Notes: a model not told the origin generated them from the sequence alone. Counted from the first letter of the stretch, positions 19,301-27,375 are shown. The stretch is 57,362 bases of DNA from F1-20-MAGs119 sp040401695 (GCA_040401695.1 JBBANY010000003.1:1-57362); one strand, 5' to 3'. Numbers and translations: made by a program.

Positions 19301-20324
19301 CCTGGTCGCACACGGGCAGGATGCGCAAGGCAACCTTGAAGCGACCACCGGGGTAAGTGTTGTTCGACGGTTCGCCGTCGACGTAGACGCACGACGCACG
19401 GCCGGTGTCTTCCGCAGGGCTGCTACCGGCGCCGTTACGCGGCGCACCGAGGACTGCGAGGGCGAACTCGTCGTTTGCCGACGAGGTGTCACCGGCAAGC
19501 GACGAGCGAACGAGGATGTGCGGCACCGACTTCGCAAGAGTCTGCAGACCTGCGATGTCACGCTTGTCGGCAAGTTCGTTGCTCTTGTTCGTGTATGCGT
19601 CATCCGCCACGAACAATTCGGCATCGGCTGCGTAGTTCACGCGAAGGTCGGCGCGCACCACACCCGACACGGGAATGATGCCGCCGACGAGGCCGGTGTC
19701 GGACTTTTGCTTGAGCGTGCAGGACGTGGCGTTGCACTCCCAGCCCTGGTCACCGATGGCGGACTTGTCGTTGAGAACCGGCTGGACTTCGAGCACCTTC
19801 ACTCCGCGCGGCAACTTGGCAAGCGAGAAGGAAATCGGAGCTTCGAGACCCGCGGCGACGTTGCCCATGTTGGAGAGGCGCACGATGATGACCGAGTTGA
19901 GGTCGGTCGTGACGACGCTCGTCTGGTTCGCCGACGCCATGAGGTCGGGACCGGCCTTCGTCGCACCGGCGGTCGCCGGCGGCAGAGTTGTTGCCGGCGC
20001 GGTGGTCTCCGGCACGACGTCGATGTTCTCGGGTTTTGCATTGCTGGGCAGTGGCTCGAGCAACGTGTTGCTGAGACCAGGGACGGTGGTCGGCGTTGCG
20101 CCGGTGGTTGCGACCGTCGTCGGCGTTGCGCCATCGACGGGTGTCGTGGTGGTCGTCGAATCGGCGGCCGGCGCACCGGTCGTCGTCGTCGACTCAGCAG
20201 CTGGAGCGGCCGTCGTCGTCGTCGAGTCGTTCGGGCTGCTCGCGCCGACCGGGGTGATGTCGACGATCGCGATACTGATCGCGGCCGAAACCAATGCAAA
20301 CTTCTTGAAGCTGTTCATGCTCAT
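10341..20324 (-). CDS. Giant secreted beta-rich repeat protein (3327 residues)
   Basis: ATG 20324 is chosen because it overlaps the preceding stop (ATGA) and lies 8 nt after AGGA; ATGs at 20333 and 20318 are alternatives. A hydrophobic N-terminus is followed by a Thr/Pro/Ala linker. About 900 residues of DUF11-like domains come next (repeated GWTC or WECN motifs). Two PKD/REJ-like domains follow (SYAWSQAAG, TYAWSQVSG; about nt 17080-16500). Three tandem units of about 355 residues then lie near nt 16050-12880. The C-terminal 800 residues are short amphipathic beta strands rich in Gly, Ser, Asn and Val, ending in a Trp/Cys-rich segment. No LPxTG, SLH or C-terminal membrane helix is visible, so how it is held at the surface is unclear. 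No enzymatic motif was recognised. Confidence 0.88.
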   Translation of the reverse strand: MSMNSFKKFALVSAAISIAIVDITPVGASSPNDSTTTTAAPAAESTTTTGAPAADSTTTTTPVDGATPTTVATTGATPTTVPGLSNTLLEPLPSNAKPENIDVVPETTAPATTLPPATAGATKAGPDLMASANQTSVVTTDLNSVIIVRLSNMGNVAAGLEAPISFSLAKLPRGVKVLEVQPVLNDKSAIGDQGWECNATSCTLKQKSDTGLVGGIIPVSGVVRADLRVNYAADAELFVADDAYTNKSNELADKRDIAGLQTLAKSVPHILVRSSLAGDTSSANDEFALAVLGAPRNGAGSSPAEDTGRASCVYVDGEPSNNTYPGGRFKVALRILPVCDQVFTGDISFIDVLPAQVGLTDVKISGNGWTCDDPAAPKKCSRTGGEVQPSFFSDALIIEGRTSKTAAVTPQPFTWKVNSVSKVKADGTQLEAQATLTSQINQAPKPDLLAKVIARDGKTSMVAPGSLLVDAKVRSVNGVGQNVAVTVGVRKGLTIEKTAEGSEGWTCASAAADPAAGEGATALKCVKAELLDTAEETVAFKFTANADTETGAAQVISAVTAENEDSAKVDNNRSGQTLLIQPAPAAMPGIVFTRADAKGATQAVSDGSTTEVIVGKKASYGIAVSNLGAAPIAAGSVVRVEQYVSDFAIFSGKTAPKTAGYKSELDSQKIPATPGQWACVSGQGTAPAVQLPESLTAVGDAIATPTTVVAAGKKGAAIRCELTLAAAIAPEAQTPILNLTVEADKSAKPGKPEWPVYASLPAVKTAPVARYGMGVTIVKQQPRLSAAIAAPAGPRPGGKAVAQFSVKNDGTAESNAQSLIIKTSGGRLTGAKGEGWECAVVGGFIAKGFIACSRKLPLKVGEETKSVAVDYQSSDPKAKTMVLQATSIVSNIYRQPTASTSSQEIDLRAPLGFAIKGPDVIVDQIVDAAGKRVPSTILLTTVGNADGSAFTWKQLCTTDADVKASKGACKAVAPTAKWVNNPPSTGPTANLLAPTVTKEETLVFEATAVDESGTSHTARASVRVQPLPTAQGPTGKAASGSGSSVLRRVPKQSGPSVRAFAATAPTSGAGDTSVLTSANAGVTVNANIFGGSTVTVAQGAAVSVTAAAAGVGAVSYAWSQAAGPNPSVLASATTNTATLSFTAPSANTTITLRVVATDSRGEKATDLVNVVVGTGGAATVSATITEGEGPLAVDTAKALTLNATAAGSGAITYAWSQVSGPALTLSGTNTAAVSIAASAAVGTAVILVTATDAAGAVATDQITLQMSPSGAPTPLCDFVEAISTNTLSKLDATINSIGLGSLNLSQFAVNSATCTDKSKVSFSNAGFSLAGYLTVSGASGSVSAAGLTIRSATFTGPESWGSPAFSIGASDPVGLFIPFSRASVSIGAFEGKIESGSMPFLKLPAGWTPSATLTFSVDAEGGKAVSLEATATGPEKNGKKPTARIAGAVATNGTFALDASLANGFELFGSTIDFAGSVKKETPTSDVALSLKGSLTGEIALTSNVKITALSASYDKGGAISGAGTMTIGSGDTALIVKADLNYTDANNHSFAVTAATEGGKWSPGKDISIPLASASGSYVAKDGAKTIDVTVVGGDVSPFSGLKFVAPTIKATAQCPATGACDVKVNLDSGAEVTLGSTSTTGKITGAVDITAKTASLKASLNKIPLVAGLDINSASLSIDSTNIGAANAATTVTLAGSMTVFEKTVTASAAFSKTGVLLTADLPELAPFGASGPVWKPGQLSWSSGPITITPKVPSLPNIKSVNLTPKVPRLNMAIALPDQIKGLASATVANVGDIALDGEVDFSTGKFSLAASLSNDTIDLAGAISREKTGDPFKYNLTGKVKKAIALTDSVSLTTLDVAFGNATAGGPLTLTGNGSVDVKLPDATVVTVAGAVTYNSATDFTVTVSAGANAPSFAVAGGEALSLGQASGTFRRTATGSVLDVNLSTAGPWKPVGGLSVTNVSAKASVTCNTGAKCVPAFDLSGTLGFDLGISGLNSATISGKLDDKGFAFSAKFNDLAFNADIKLVAPTFSLVIPPKTSTDKASATLSGTFSLFGANLNAAVTFNSSGVLLTGDFPKFNFPNSDIGFDGGQFAWALRAPGSINWTPKVPNFPTLPAISLPAGAPRLVLSMPTPDVVKQLSGSASLTFGAIKVEGNMTLASGAFSLAATYDSNATNITGTFSREGTGKNLTYNITAKVKQPLTVVDGVKVTSLDLNLNNTTGSVQATGTGDIEISTPTTPIVLGFNLNYVSSTDYSFQVTVKPSGGSTSWSPFPGFTLPLGNLTGTMVRKDQTRTFSLTFKGITDWFPVGTAAGPGVRVSEPGAAVTATCQVGGKCELVFTATGRVAVNVGQGWTTPATLTGTFTKDRSELKAVFADLPVTAGVTIKAPTLAVAYATQGGLSASVAGSADVLGTTLSMSATFSAQGVIVSGGMNDWTPIPGGPTLSSASFAFATYNALQVTLPNAPSLGKVDIPLNNPTLLAGFKVPGWLKNMVNQPNLDVVPVTVPLKDLAGGKLPTLKIMLPTPSNWFLFKTSSLSMRFAGFGVEIGGSPTPSMSLIGNIEFITGSGQAPIPLEVRGTVSTTAISMALSLGIDTTTGKPYEWKNAFGISGLTLSDAAIQVGINFATTPFPLPTIGIAATAQLPDAWKKPLGMEAGVAVRLMANIDVTKPCFQFKAGTLGSDGRTISNGTAKVINVGSGVLTSTFMDLTIAPLGCQIGNQVLDPGISVGFSGTVLGTPVDVRAKIGTNPFSLDASLAIGAFKAGGVQVDETKLQIKVSPTESFVAFSGGITIGSTRVAVSGNIGYNITDGPWVDLTGSVDNLSIVPGFLEIRSAAVRVNVRPKNGFAEVQARGNFTFLGDVTQVDFAMSMSNFKLQTLKANIRAVRTIAGVVRIDGTFSIDYRDGQFPTLAFDATGSVAGYDFGRVTGVVDRNQVKITGTISVGGVFSAQLTGQVVWAAGAGITIVNRDGQTVTAAAGDFRVGADNISINLGGFAASGSVLVGRASGVAYARFNASFAIGSGNIGGNLSVSGDFGTDGNFRFNGSGNLNLVGFSAAVSVSGSKSGANWAFALSTNIQVLGAVNVGFSGNFSRTNNAFRFTMTGNASLSAAGVAASGTFTISNEPGREGMSAAVTLAVPGITGSGSIAINADGTFDASFGVSVSLGIVRAGGTLKMGNVAYWNGQRYRGGTYFSVSGYFETSGIGFSFAGNINANGSFDFSVNSGFTWNSGEVNLLVVKLRLSASVNASLRIYSWSPYFSFSASGTVSVQGSRYYINAGCRAWKPKCWWNDGWTGWSNWVSLGLGFSVNPTSIWVDYDGRRYGIR
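12880..16050 (-). repeat. Three tandem protein repeats of about 355 residues inside the giant protein
   Basis: Each unit has the same order of landmarks: GxFSLxAxxxN, a Ser-Arg-Glu or Lys-Lys-Glu turn, GKVKKAI / AKVKQPL / GSLTGEI, a Cys pair (CNTGAKC, CQVGGKC, CPATGAC), a GVLLT or GVIVS strand, then a Pro-rich TPKVP-type linker. The linkers lie near 14990, 13930 and 12870, a period of about 1.06 kb. The units are diverged at DNA level, so the duplication is old. Boundaries are approximate. Confidence 0.65.
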
Positions 20325-21358
20325 TTCGCACATCCTGTCGAAGCGAAGCCGGTGAGAGCCCGGGCGTCACCCGAGCTCGCAAATACGGGACGGTAAGTGG
20401 GCGTGGCGATCGCCACCCGATCGATAGCGGCGCGTTGGCGCACGAGGCTCGCCGTGTCGGCGTTCGCCCCCTTCAGCAACTTGGTTGCATCGGCGAGAAG
20501 AATCTTCGGTCCGCCGTTCTGCAGAGCGGAGGTGCAGTCGGCAACCGACCAGATCTGGTTCTTCCAGCGCAGTTCACCGATGCCGAGGTCTACGTTGCGA
20601 CACGTCGATGCGGTGTCGCCCGTGCAATTGAGCGCCCAGTCGCGGATCGCGTTGCCGGTCTTTTGTGCCTCGGCCGAAGCAGGGTCACCGATGAGGACCT
20701 CGAAGCCCCAGCCGTTGCCTTGGTAACGACCGACTCCGACCGCGGTCGGGTCGAGTCCGCGGATACCGGTGATGCCCGAACCAGCGAGGTTCGCGGCGAG
20801 CAAGGCCTTCACGACTTTCTTCGCGGACGACGAGAGGAACGCGCAGTTGTCGCAGGGCTTGCCGTTGACGGTCCAACGAAGAGTCAACGGAGTCGTGGTT
20901 CCCGTCCACTCGGCCGCACTGACGGTGAGCACGCCGTCGGCGTCGGTCCTGTATGCGTTGCCGACGGCCTTTGCCGCATTCGTCGTGATCGACGCCTCGG
21001 CGGGAAGAGCGGGCCGCGGTGAACCCGCGACGTCGGTCGTAGCGAGGTAGGTCGGCTGATAGTTGCCCGGGTCCTTGACCTTCGTGACCTCGGGAATCGA
21101 GACGGGTGTCGTCTCGGGCGTCGACTCAGGTGTCGTCTCGGGCGTCGATGCTGGTGTCGTCGCAGGCGTCGAAGCGGGCGTTGATGCGGGAGTCGACCCT
21201 GGCGTCGTTTCGGGAGTCGAGTTGTTCGGCAGCGCGGCGTTCTTCACACGCGTTGATGCCGTCGACTCTTCGGACGACGAATCGGATGAACCACCTCCGC
21301 ACGCAGCCAACAGGAGCGAAGCCGCAACGGCTCCGGTCAAGAACATTCGTTTCCTCAT
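20321..21358 (-). CDS. Lipoprotein with Thr-Pro repeat linker, function unknown
   Basis: 345 residues from ATG 21358. This start is preferred over ATG 21376 because GAGAGG lies 10 nt before it and the signal peptide then begins with MRKRMF; ATG 21376, however, overlaps the previous stop as ATGA. The lipobox is LAAC. A linker of about 12 TPxST-type tetrapeptides follows. The C-terminal domain of about 240 residues has several Cys residues, including a CDNC pair, suggesting disulfides after export. I do not recognise the domain. The gene lies between a small lipoprotein gene and the giant beta-protein gene and overlaps the latter by ATGA, so it is probably made together with it. Confidence 0.75.
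   Translation of the reverse strand: MRKRMFLTGAVAASLLLAACGGGSSDSSSEESTASTRVKNAALPNNSTPETTPGSTPASTPASTPATTPASTPETTPESTPETTPVSIPEVTKVKDPGNYQPTYLATTDVAGSPRPALPAEASITTNAAKAVGNAYRTDADGVLTVSAAEWTGTTTPLTLRWTVNGKPCDNCAFLSSSAKKVVKALLAANLAGSGITGIRGLDPTAVGVGRYQGNGWGFEVLIGDPASAEAQKTGNAIRDWALNCTGDTASTCRNVDLGIGELRWKNQIWSVADCTSALQNGGPKILLADATKLLKGANADTASLVRQRAAIDRVAIATPTYRPVFASSGDARALTGFASTGCAK
21099..21221 (-). repeat. Imperfect 12-bp tandem repeat encoding a Thr-Pro linker
   Basis: About ten imperfect copies of a 12-base unit encode TPxS/T tetrapeptides (TPAS, TPET, TPES). It is in frame and acts as a stalk between the lipid anchor and the C-terminal domain of the lipoprotein. Such tracts can change length by slippage. 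Confidence 0.6.
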
Positions 21359-21372
21359 GATGGATGTACCTC

Positions 21373-21876
21373 TCATTGCCCGGCCTCACAGTTGTCCTTG
21401 ACCCACGTCTGCACGTTTGCCGACGCGGTGTTGGCTTCCGATGTTGCGAATTCCTCGATCAGCGAGTTGAACTTGTCCAGAGTCGGATCGTCCGCGATTG
21501 CTTCGGCCATGCTGCTGGCTGCCGCAGCAACCGCATCGGCGTCGGCCTTCACTTCGTCGGGAGCCACCGATGCCATCTCGGCGAGTGCCGTTGCGTTCGC
21601 CGACAACTTCTCTGCGATCGCCGCAGGATCATCGTCGGGAGAAATGTCGGCGCCACCTTGGTTGTCGAGCGCCGACTTGCAGAACGCAGCGAGCTTCACG
21701 GCGGGATCTTCCGCGACGGTGTCACTCGTTGCGTTCGTGTCGGTTGTCTGCTCCGCAGTGTCGGACGTCGATGCATCGCTCGATTCCGAATCGGAACCAC
21801 CACACGCACCGAGCGCAACGACACCCACGAAACACAGCGTGAAGAAAATTCCTCTTGATCGACGAACGCTCACCAC
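21373..21876 (-). CDS. Small lipoprotein, function unknown
   Basis: 167 residues. The signal sequence ends in lipobox ALGAC, followed by a Ser/Asp/Thr-rich acidic linker and a mostly helical, Ala/Glu-rich domain of about 110 residues. That domain contains one Cys near its start (AFCKSAL) and one near its end (VKDNCEAG), which could form a disulfide. There is no match I can name. A GTG GTG pair begins the gene behind AAGGGGG, so either GTG may be used. It is the first gene of the surface-protein run, with a 136-nt intergenic region upstream. Confidence 0.7.
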   Translation of the reverse strand: MVSVRRSRGIFFTLCFVGVVALGACGGSDSESSDASTSDTAEQTTDTNATSDTVAEDPAVKLAAFCKSALDNQGGADISPDDDPAAIAEKLSANATALAEMASVAPDEVKADADAVAAAASSMAEAIADDPTLDKFNSLIEEFATSEANTASANVQTWVKDNCEAGQ

Positions 21877-21932
21877 TGCCCCCTTGTCTGGACTTGCCCT
21901 CTCAGGTGAGGGTCAAGGTAATGAGAGACCCC

Positions 21933-21964
21933 ATTATTGACCAGTCAGGTGACACAACTTTCAA
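21933..21964 (-). promoter_or_regulatory. Possible promoter of the surface-protein operon
   Basis: On the minus strand TTGAAA (21959-21964) and a TCAATAAT stretch (21933-21940) are about 18 nt apart, within the 136-nt gap (21877-22012) ahead of the first lipoprotein gene. The leader of about 55 nt also holds an imperfect hairpin (CCCTC...GAGGG, 21897-21912). The -10 is a weak match, so this is tentative. Confidence 0.3.
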
Positions 21965-22012
21965 TCGGTGTTTGCCGGGGGTTGGTTTGGGCGGTTTACG
22001 GGGTGGTTCGGC

Positions 22013-22545
22013 TCAGCCCGCCAGGGCCGCGAGACGGGTCTCGATTTCGGCCCCCGAAGGTGCCCCGATCACAACTTCACGATCGCCCGAGGCGTCCTGG
22101 AACACCCATGCGGGCTGGCCGGAGACCCCAAAAGAGGAAAAAATCGAGCCATCGAGATCGCGGACGTTGGTGAAGGTCAGGCCGTGACGCGAAACGAACC
22201 CGTCGATCTCGTCCTGCGTGCCGTTCCAGCCGATTCCGACGACCTGGACCTTTCCGGCCCATTTCTTGCTGACCGCCTCGACCGAGGGGGCTTCACCGTT
22301 GCAGGTGCCTCAATATGGCGCCCAGAACCAGAAGGCGACCGGCGAACCGTTGTAGCGGGAACCAAAGTCGCCCATCCCGACGGTGCTCGAGGTGTCGGCT
22401 GCCGCCGATGAGCCGCTCGATGCCGACTCGATCACGCTCGACCCGGAAATGCTCGACCCGGGAATGGTCGACCCGGCGTCACTCTCCGCACACGAAGCCG
22501 CAACGACCAACGCGGATCCGAGAAGCAGAAGACGGAGTGTTCGCT

Positions 22546-22549
<4 letters not shown>
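22013..22549 (-). CDS. MPT53/TlpA-like thioredoxin-fold lipoprotein with in-frame UGA (candidate selenoprotein)
   Basis: 178 residues if UGA at 22312-22310 is read through as residue 80. GTG 22549 overlaps the gatB stop (GTGA). A signal peptide ends near AASC (Cys20), then a Ser-rich linker and a thioredoxin fold: PVAFWFWAPY, then UGA, then GTCNGEAP, so the active site is U-G-T-C where relatives have C-x-x-C. The 98 codons after the UGA keep the frame and the family pattern, including the predicted cis-Pro (GQPAW, Pro146), and end at a second TGA. Family members (Mpt53, DsbE/F) are extracytoplasmic thiol-disulfide oxidoreductases. A hairpin begins 20 nt after the UGA. Alternatives are a nonsense mutation or a base-call error, since Cys to stop needs one change. 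Confidence 0.75.
22273..22290 (-). promoter_or_regulatory. Candidate bacterial SECIS hairpin
   Basis: Reading 3' of the UGA, bases +20 to +37 are CCCCCUCGGUCGAGGCGG. Four pairs (CCUC/GAGG) close a GGUC loop at +27 to +30; after one C-C mismatch two more G-C pairs follow. As I recall it, the E. coli fdhF element has the same GGUC apical loop, at about +19. The distance here is longer but within the range allowed by bacterial SECIS models. GC-rich DNA makes chance hairpins common, so this is supportive rather than conclusive. Confidence 0.4.
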
Positions 22550-23996
<1,447 letters not shown>

Positions 23997-24000
<4 letters not shown>

Positions 24001-25421
24001 ACCGCACGCTCGAGTTCTGCCGCGACACGAAACATCGTCGACTCGCCGAGGGTTGGTGCGAGCACCTGCACGCCGACCGGCATGCCGTCTTGGCCCGTGC
24101 CGAAGGGGACGCTCATCGCAGGGTGGCCGGCGAGGTTCGTCGGAATCGTGAAGATGTCACACAGATACATCGCGAGTGGGTCGTCGGTTTTGGAACCGAA
24201 TCGGAACGCGACCGACGGCGACGTGGGCGTGAGGATCACGTCGGCGTCGGTGTAGGCGCGTGCAAAGTCGTCGGCGATGAGTCGGCGCACCTTGAGCGCC
24301 TTGCCGTAGTAGGCGTCGTAGTAGCCGGCCGACAGCGCGTAGGTGCCGAGCATGATGCGACGCTTCACCTCGTCGCCGAAACCGGCTTCGCGCGTGTCGG
24401 CATACATCGTGTTGATGTCGCCCGCCGCGACCCGTTTACCGTAGCGCACACCGTCGTAACGCGCGAGATTGCTGCTGGCTTCGGCAGGAGCGATGAGGTA
24501 GTACGCGGTGAGCGCGAACGACAGTGACGGCAACGTGACGTCGACGATCGTCGCACCCGCTCGTGCGAGCGCGTCGAACGCTGCATCGAGGCGAGCAAGC
24601 ACGTCGGGGTCGGCACCCTTCGGAAGATCGGCGACACGACCGATTCGCAGACCCTTGACTCCTGCCCCGAGCGCACCGACGAGGTCGGGTGCGGGCTGCG
24701 GAATGCTCGTCGAGTCCATCGGGTCGTGTCCTGCGATCACCTCGGTGAGAATTGCCGCATCTTCGACGGTGTGCGTGAAGGGACCGATCTGGTCGAGACT
24801 GCTCGCGAACGCCACGAGGCCGTAACGGCTGACGAGGCCGTAGGTGGGCTTCACGCCGACGAGACCGCACAGCGCGGCTGGTTGACGAATACTGCCACCC
24901 GTGTCGCTACCCAGGCTGCCCGCTGCGAAGCCCGCGGCGACCGCGGCCGCACTGCCACCACTGCTGCCGCCCGGCACACGTGAAGTGTCGAGTGGGTTGC
25001 GCGTCGGGCCGAAGGCGGAGTTCTCGGTGCTCGAACCCATCGCGAATTCGTCGAGGTTCGTCTTGCCGACGAACACCGCACCCTCGGCGGCGAGTTTCTG
25101 CACCGTCGTTGCGTCGTACGGCGGCTTCCATCCCTCGAGAATGCGTGACGAACACGTGGTCTCGACACCGCGCGTGCACATGTTGTCCTTGAGTGCGATC
25201 GGAACGCCCGCGAGCCGACCGGGGTTCTCACCGCGCTTCACCCGATCATCGATGTCGGACGCGACGGCAATCGCGCGATCGCGCATGACGAGGTTGAACG
25301 CGTGCACTTCACCCTCGCGCGCATCGATGCGGGCGAGGTGTGCGTCGAGCACGTCGCGTGCCGTGGTGCGACCCACAGCGACGTCGGCCGCGATCGATGC
25401 GACGGTCGGAAACTCAGCCAT
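23997..25421 (-). CDS. gatA: Aspartyl/glutamyl-tRNA amidotransferase subunit A
   Basis: 474 residues from ATG 25421, which overlaps the gatC stop by 8 nt; the frame extends 8 codons further but into gatC. It belongs to the amidase-signature family, releasing ammonia from glutamine for GatB. The catalytic triad is visible as Lys78 (ALKDN), Ser153 (GGSSGGS) and Ser177 (DTGGSIR). It forms the GatCAB complex with the two flanking genes. Confidence 0.97.
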
Positions 25422-25716
25422 CGAGACCGCCCGACGGAGGCACACGGAAGCGACCGTCCTCGGCCGCGGGTGCGACCGCGAGAACTTCGTCGCGGTCGAG
25501 ACAGGGACGCTCGACGTCGGCGCGCAGCACGTTGACGAGCGGATAGGGCTGCGTCATCGGCTCGACACTTGCGAGGTCGAGGTTGTCGATGTCGGCAAAG
25601 TGGTCGAGCATTCCGTCGAGTTGGCGCGTGTAGCGCTCGACTTCCTCGGGCGAGACGTTCAAACGCGCGAGGCGAGCGACCTTCGCCACGTCGGCGGCAG
25701 TGAGACGCTGTGACAC
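25414..25716 (-). CDS. gatC: Aspartyl/glutamyl-tRNA amidotransferase subunit C
   Basis: 100 residues, normal for GatC, the small subunit that wraps around GatA and GatB and stabilises the complex. The N-terminal helices fit the family (DVAKVARLARLNVSPEEVERY, LDGMLDHFADIDNLDL). The C-terminus is LR.D. The GTG start has TAGCAT 8 nt upstream, overlapping the stop of the enoyl-CoA hydratase gene, so gatCAB may have an internal leaderless promoter. Confidence 0.95.
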   Translation of the reverse strand: MSQRLTAADVAKVARLARLNVSPEEVERYTRQLDGMLDHFADIDNLDLASVEPMTQPYPLVNVLRADVERPCLDRDEVLAVAPAAEDGRFRVPPSGGLDG

Positions 25717-25724
25717 GGCGTTGG

Positions 25725-25730
25725 ATGCTA
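25725..25730 (-). promoter_or_regulatory. Possible -10 box before gatC
   Basis: TAGCAT lies 8 nt before the gatC GTG, and no SD is present. The box overlaps the TAG stop of the upstream gene, so gatCAB could start its own leaderless mRNA besides being cotranscribed. Confidence 0.35.
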
Positions 25731-26552
25731 ACGAGTCACGGGGGAGAAATTCGGGGGGCGTTTTTCGAGGAAACTCGCCACGCCTTCCTTGAAGTCCGAC
25801 CGACGCAGGGATTCCTTCATGAGGCGCAATGCTTTCTGTTCGGCGTCGCCGAGCGTCATCGCGTAGTCGGCATACACCTGCTCCTTCATCACGGCCATCG
25901 ACGTCGGTGAGACGTTTGCGGCGAGGTCGGCCGCGTACGCGATGGCGTGGTCGAGCAGTTGGTCGGCGGGCAGAACGGCATTCACCATTCCCATCGCATG
26001 CGCCTCCTCGGCGAGCACCACCCGCGCCGAGAGAAGAAGGTCGAGCGCGTTCGCGGTTCCGACGAGCCGCGGCAACAACCAGCTCATGCCGTACTCGGCG
26101 ATGAGGCCGCGACGACCGAAGGCGGTCGTGAACTTCGCACCTGCTGCGGCGAACCGGATGTCACAGGCAAGCGCCTGCACCATGCCGATGCCCGCACACG
26201 CTCCGTTGACCGCGGCGATCACGGGCTTCGGCACGGTCGTCGTGAACGACTGCAAGTGCGAACCCGATGCGGCCTCGGCGCTCGGCGCACCGTCGGAGGA
26301 CCCACCGATCGACTGCAGCGCATCCATATCGGCGCCCGCACAAAAGCCGCGACCGGCGCCGGTCACGACGATCGCGCGAACGGAGTCGTCCTTCGCGCAG
26401 TCTTCGAGAAGACCGAAGTAGCGCGCCGAAAGTTCGGCGTTCCACGCGTTCATTCGATCGGGCCGGTTGAGGGTGAGAAGGGCGACCCCGGGTGCGGGTG
26501 TGTCGAAGAGGACGACGTCGCTGCCGGAGGGCGGGTTATTGCTGGGGCTCAT
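25728..26552 (-). CDS. Enoyl-CoA hydratase/isomerase (crotonase) family protein
   Basis: 274 residues, normal for the crotonase fold. The oxyanion-hole region is GAGRGFCAGADMDAL, and the second is NGACAGIGMVQALACDIRFAA. The C-terminal helices end in DFKEGVASFLEKRPPNF, the common DxxEGxxAFxEKRxPxF ending. It probably acts on an enoyl-CoA in fatty-acid or branched-acid breakdown; the exact substrate cannot be read from the sequence. The ATG overlaps the end of lgt by 17 nt. Confidence 0.9.
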   Translation of the reverse strand: MSPSNNPPSGSDVVLFDTPAPGVALLTLNRPDRMNAWNAELSARYFGLLEDCAKDDSVRAIVVTGAGRGFCAGADMDALQSIGGSSDGAPSAEAASGSHLQSFTTTVPKPVIAAVNGACAGIGMVQALACDIRFAAAGAKFTTAFGRRGLIAEYGMSWLLPRLVGTANALDLLLSARVVLAEEAHAMGMVNAVLPADQLLDHAIAYAADLAANVSPTSMAVMKEQVYADYAMTLGDAEQKALRLMKESLRRSDFKEGVASFLEKRPPNFSPVTR

Positions 26553-27372
26553 GGGTCGCCACGCTAGACCCGGCCCGCCGATCCGCCCGAACCTGAATCG
26601 TCAAAATGGCGATGGAAACCACGAATACGACGAGTGAAACCCATTGGTTGAGTCGCAACCCGCCGGCTTCATGGGCGCGGTCGATGCGCAGACCCTCGAT
26701 GAAAAAGCGCATTGCGGTGTATCCCGCCGCGTACAGCCAGAACACGCGACCCGGACGCAGCGAGTCGCGACGGTTCACCGCCAACAACACGAGGCACAAA
26801 AGCGCACACCACACGGATTCGTAGAGAAACGTCGGATGGAATGTGGTTCCGACGTCGTAGCCCGCGGCGAGCGTCTTTGCATCGCTGACGCGCAACGCCC
26901 ACGGCAAATCCGTCGGCCGACCGAAGAGTTCCTGGTTGAACCAGTTGCCCCAGCGTCCCACGGCCTGAGCCGCAGCGATCGCTGGTGCGGCGACCGTCAG
27001 GATGATCGCAACGTCGAGACCGCGACGCCGGGCCGCCCACATTCCGACGGGCACGCCGAGAGCAATGCCTCCCCAGATGCCGAGACCGCCCTGCCACACC
27101 TTGAATGCATCTCCGAGATTCCCCGAGAAGCGATCCCAATCGGTGATCACGTGATACGCGCGCGCACCGATGACGCCCGCCGGCACCGCCCACATCGCAA
27201 CGGCGCTGAAGTCGTCGGTCGTGCCCGCCCCGCGCCGCTCGAGTGCCTTGCCCGCGATGCGAACACCGAGGATGACACCGAGTGCGATCATCAACCCGTA
27301 GGCGTTGAGCTTCAACGGGCCGAGTTCGAGCGCATTCGACGACGGGCTGGAGATCGCCGCGAGGAGCGACAC
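26536..27372 (-). CDS. lgt: Prolipoprotein diacylglyceryl transferase
   Basis: 278 residues with about seven membrane helices. Lgt moves diacylglycerol from phosphatidylglycerol to the lipobox Cys of preprolipoproteins, the first step of lipoprotein maturation. The family signature GRWGNWFNQE is present. The segment VWQGGLGIWGG has Trp where E. coli has its conserved His, as is usual in actinobacteria. The GTG start follows the hydrolase stop by 3 nt. Many clients lie in this window: several lipobox proteins within 22 kb. Confidence 0.96.
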   Translation of the reverse strand: MSLLAAISSPSSNALELGPLKLNAYGLMIALGVILGVRIAGKALERRGAGTTDDFSAVAMWAVPAGVIGARAYHVITDWDRFSGNLGDAFKVWQGGLGIWGGIALGVPVGMWAARRRGLDVAIILTVAAPAIAAAQAVGRWGNWFNQELFGRPTDLPWALRVSDAKTLAAGYDVGTTFHPTFLYESVWCALLCLVLLAVNRRDSLRPGRVFWLYAAGYTAMRFFIEGLRIDRAHEAGGLRLNQWVSLVVFVVSIAILTIQVRADRRAGSSVATHEPQQ

Positions 27373-27375
27373 GGA

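Noticed and set aside
21099..21221. Possible CRISPR-like or regulatory repeat
   Set aside because: The 12-bp period is too short, has no spacers and encodes a Thr-Pro linker in frame.
25421..25445. Upstream extension of gatA
   Set aside because: It lies within gatC; ATG 25421 with the 8-nt overlap is the normal arrangement.
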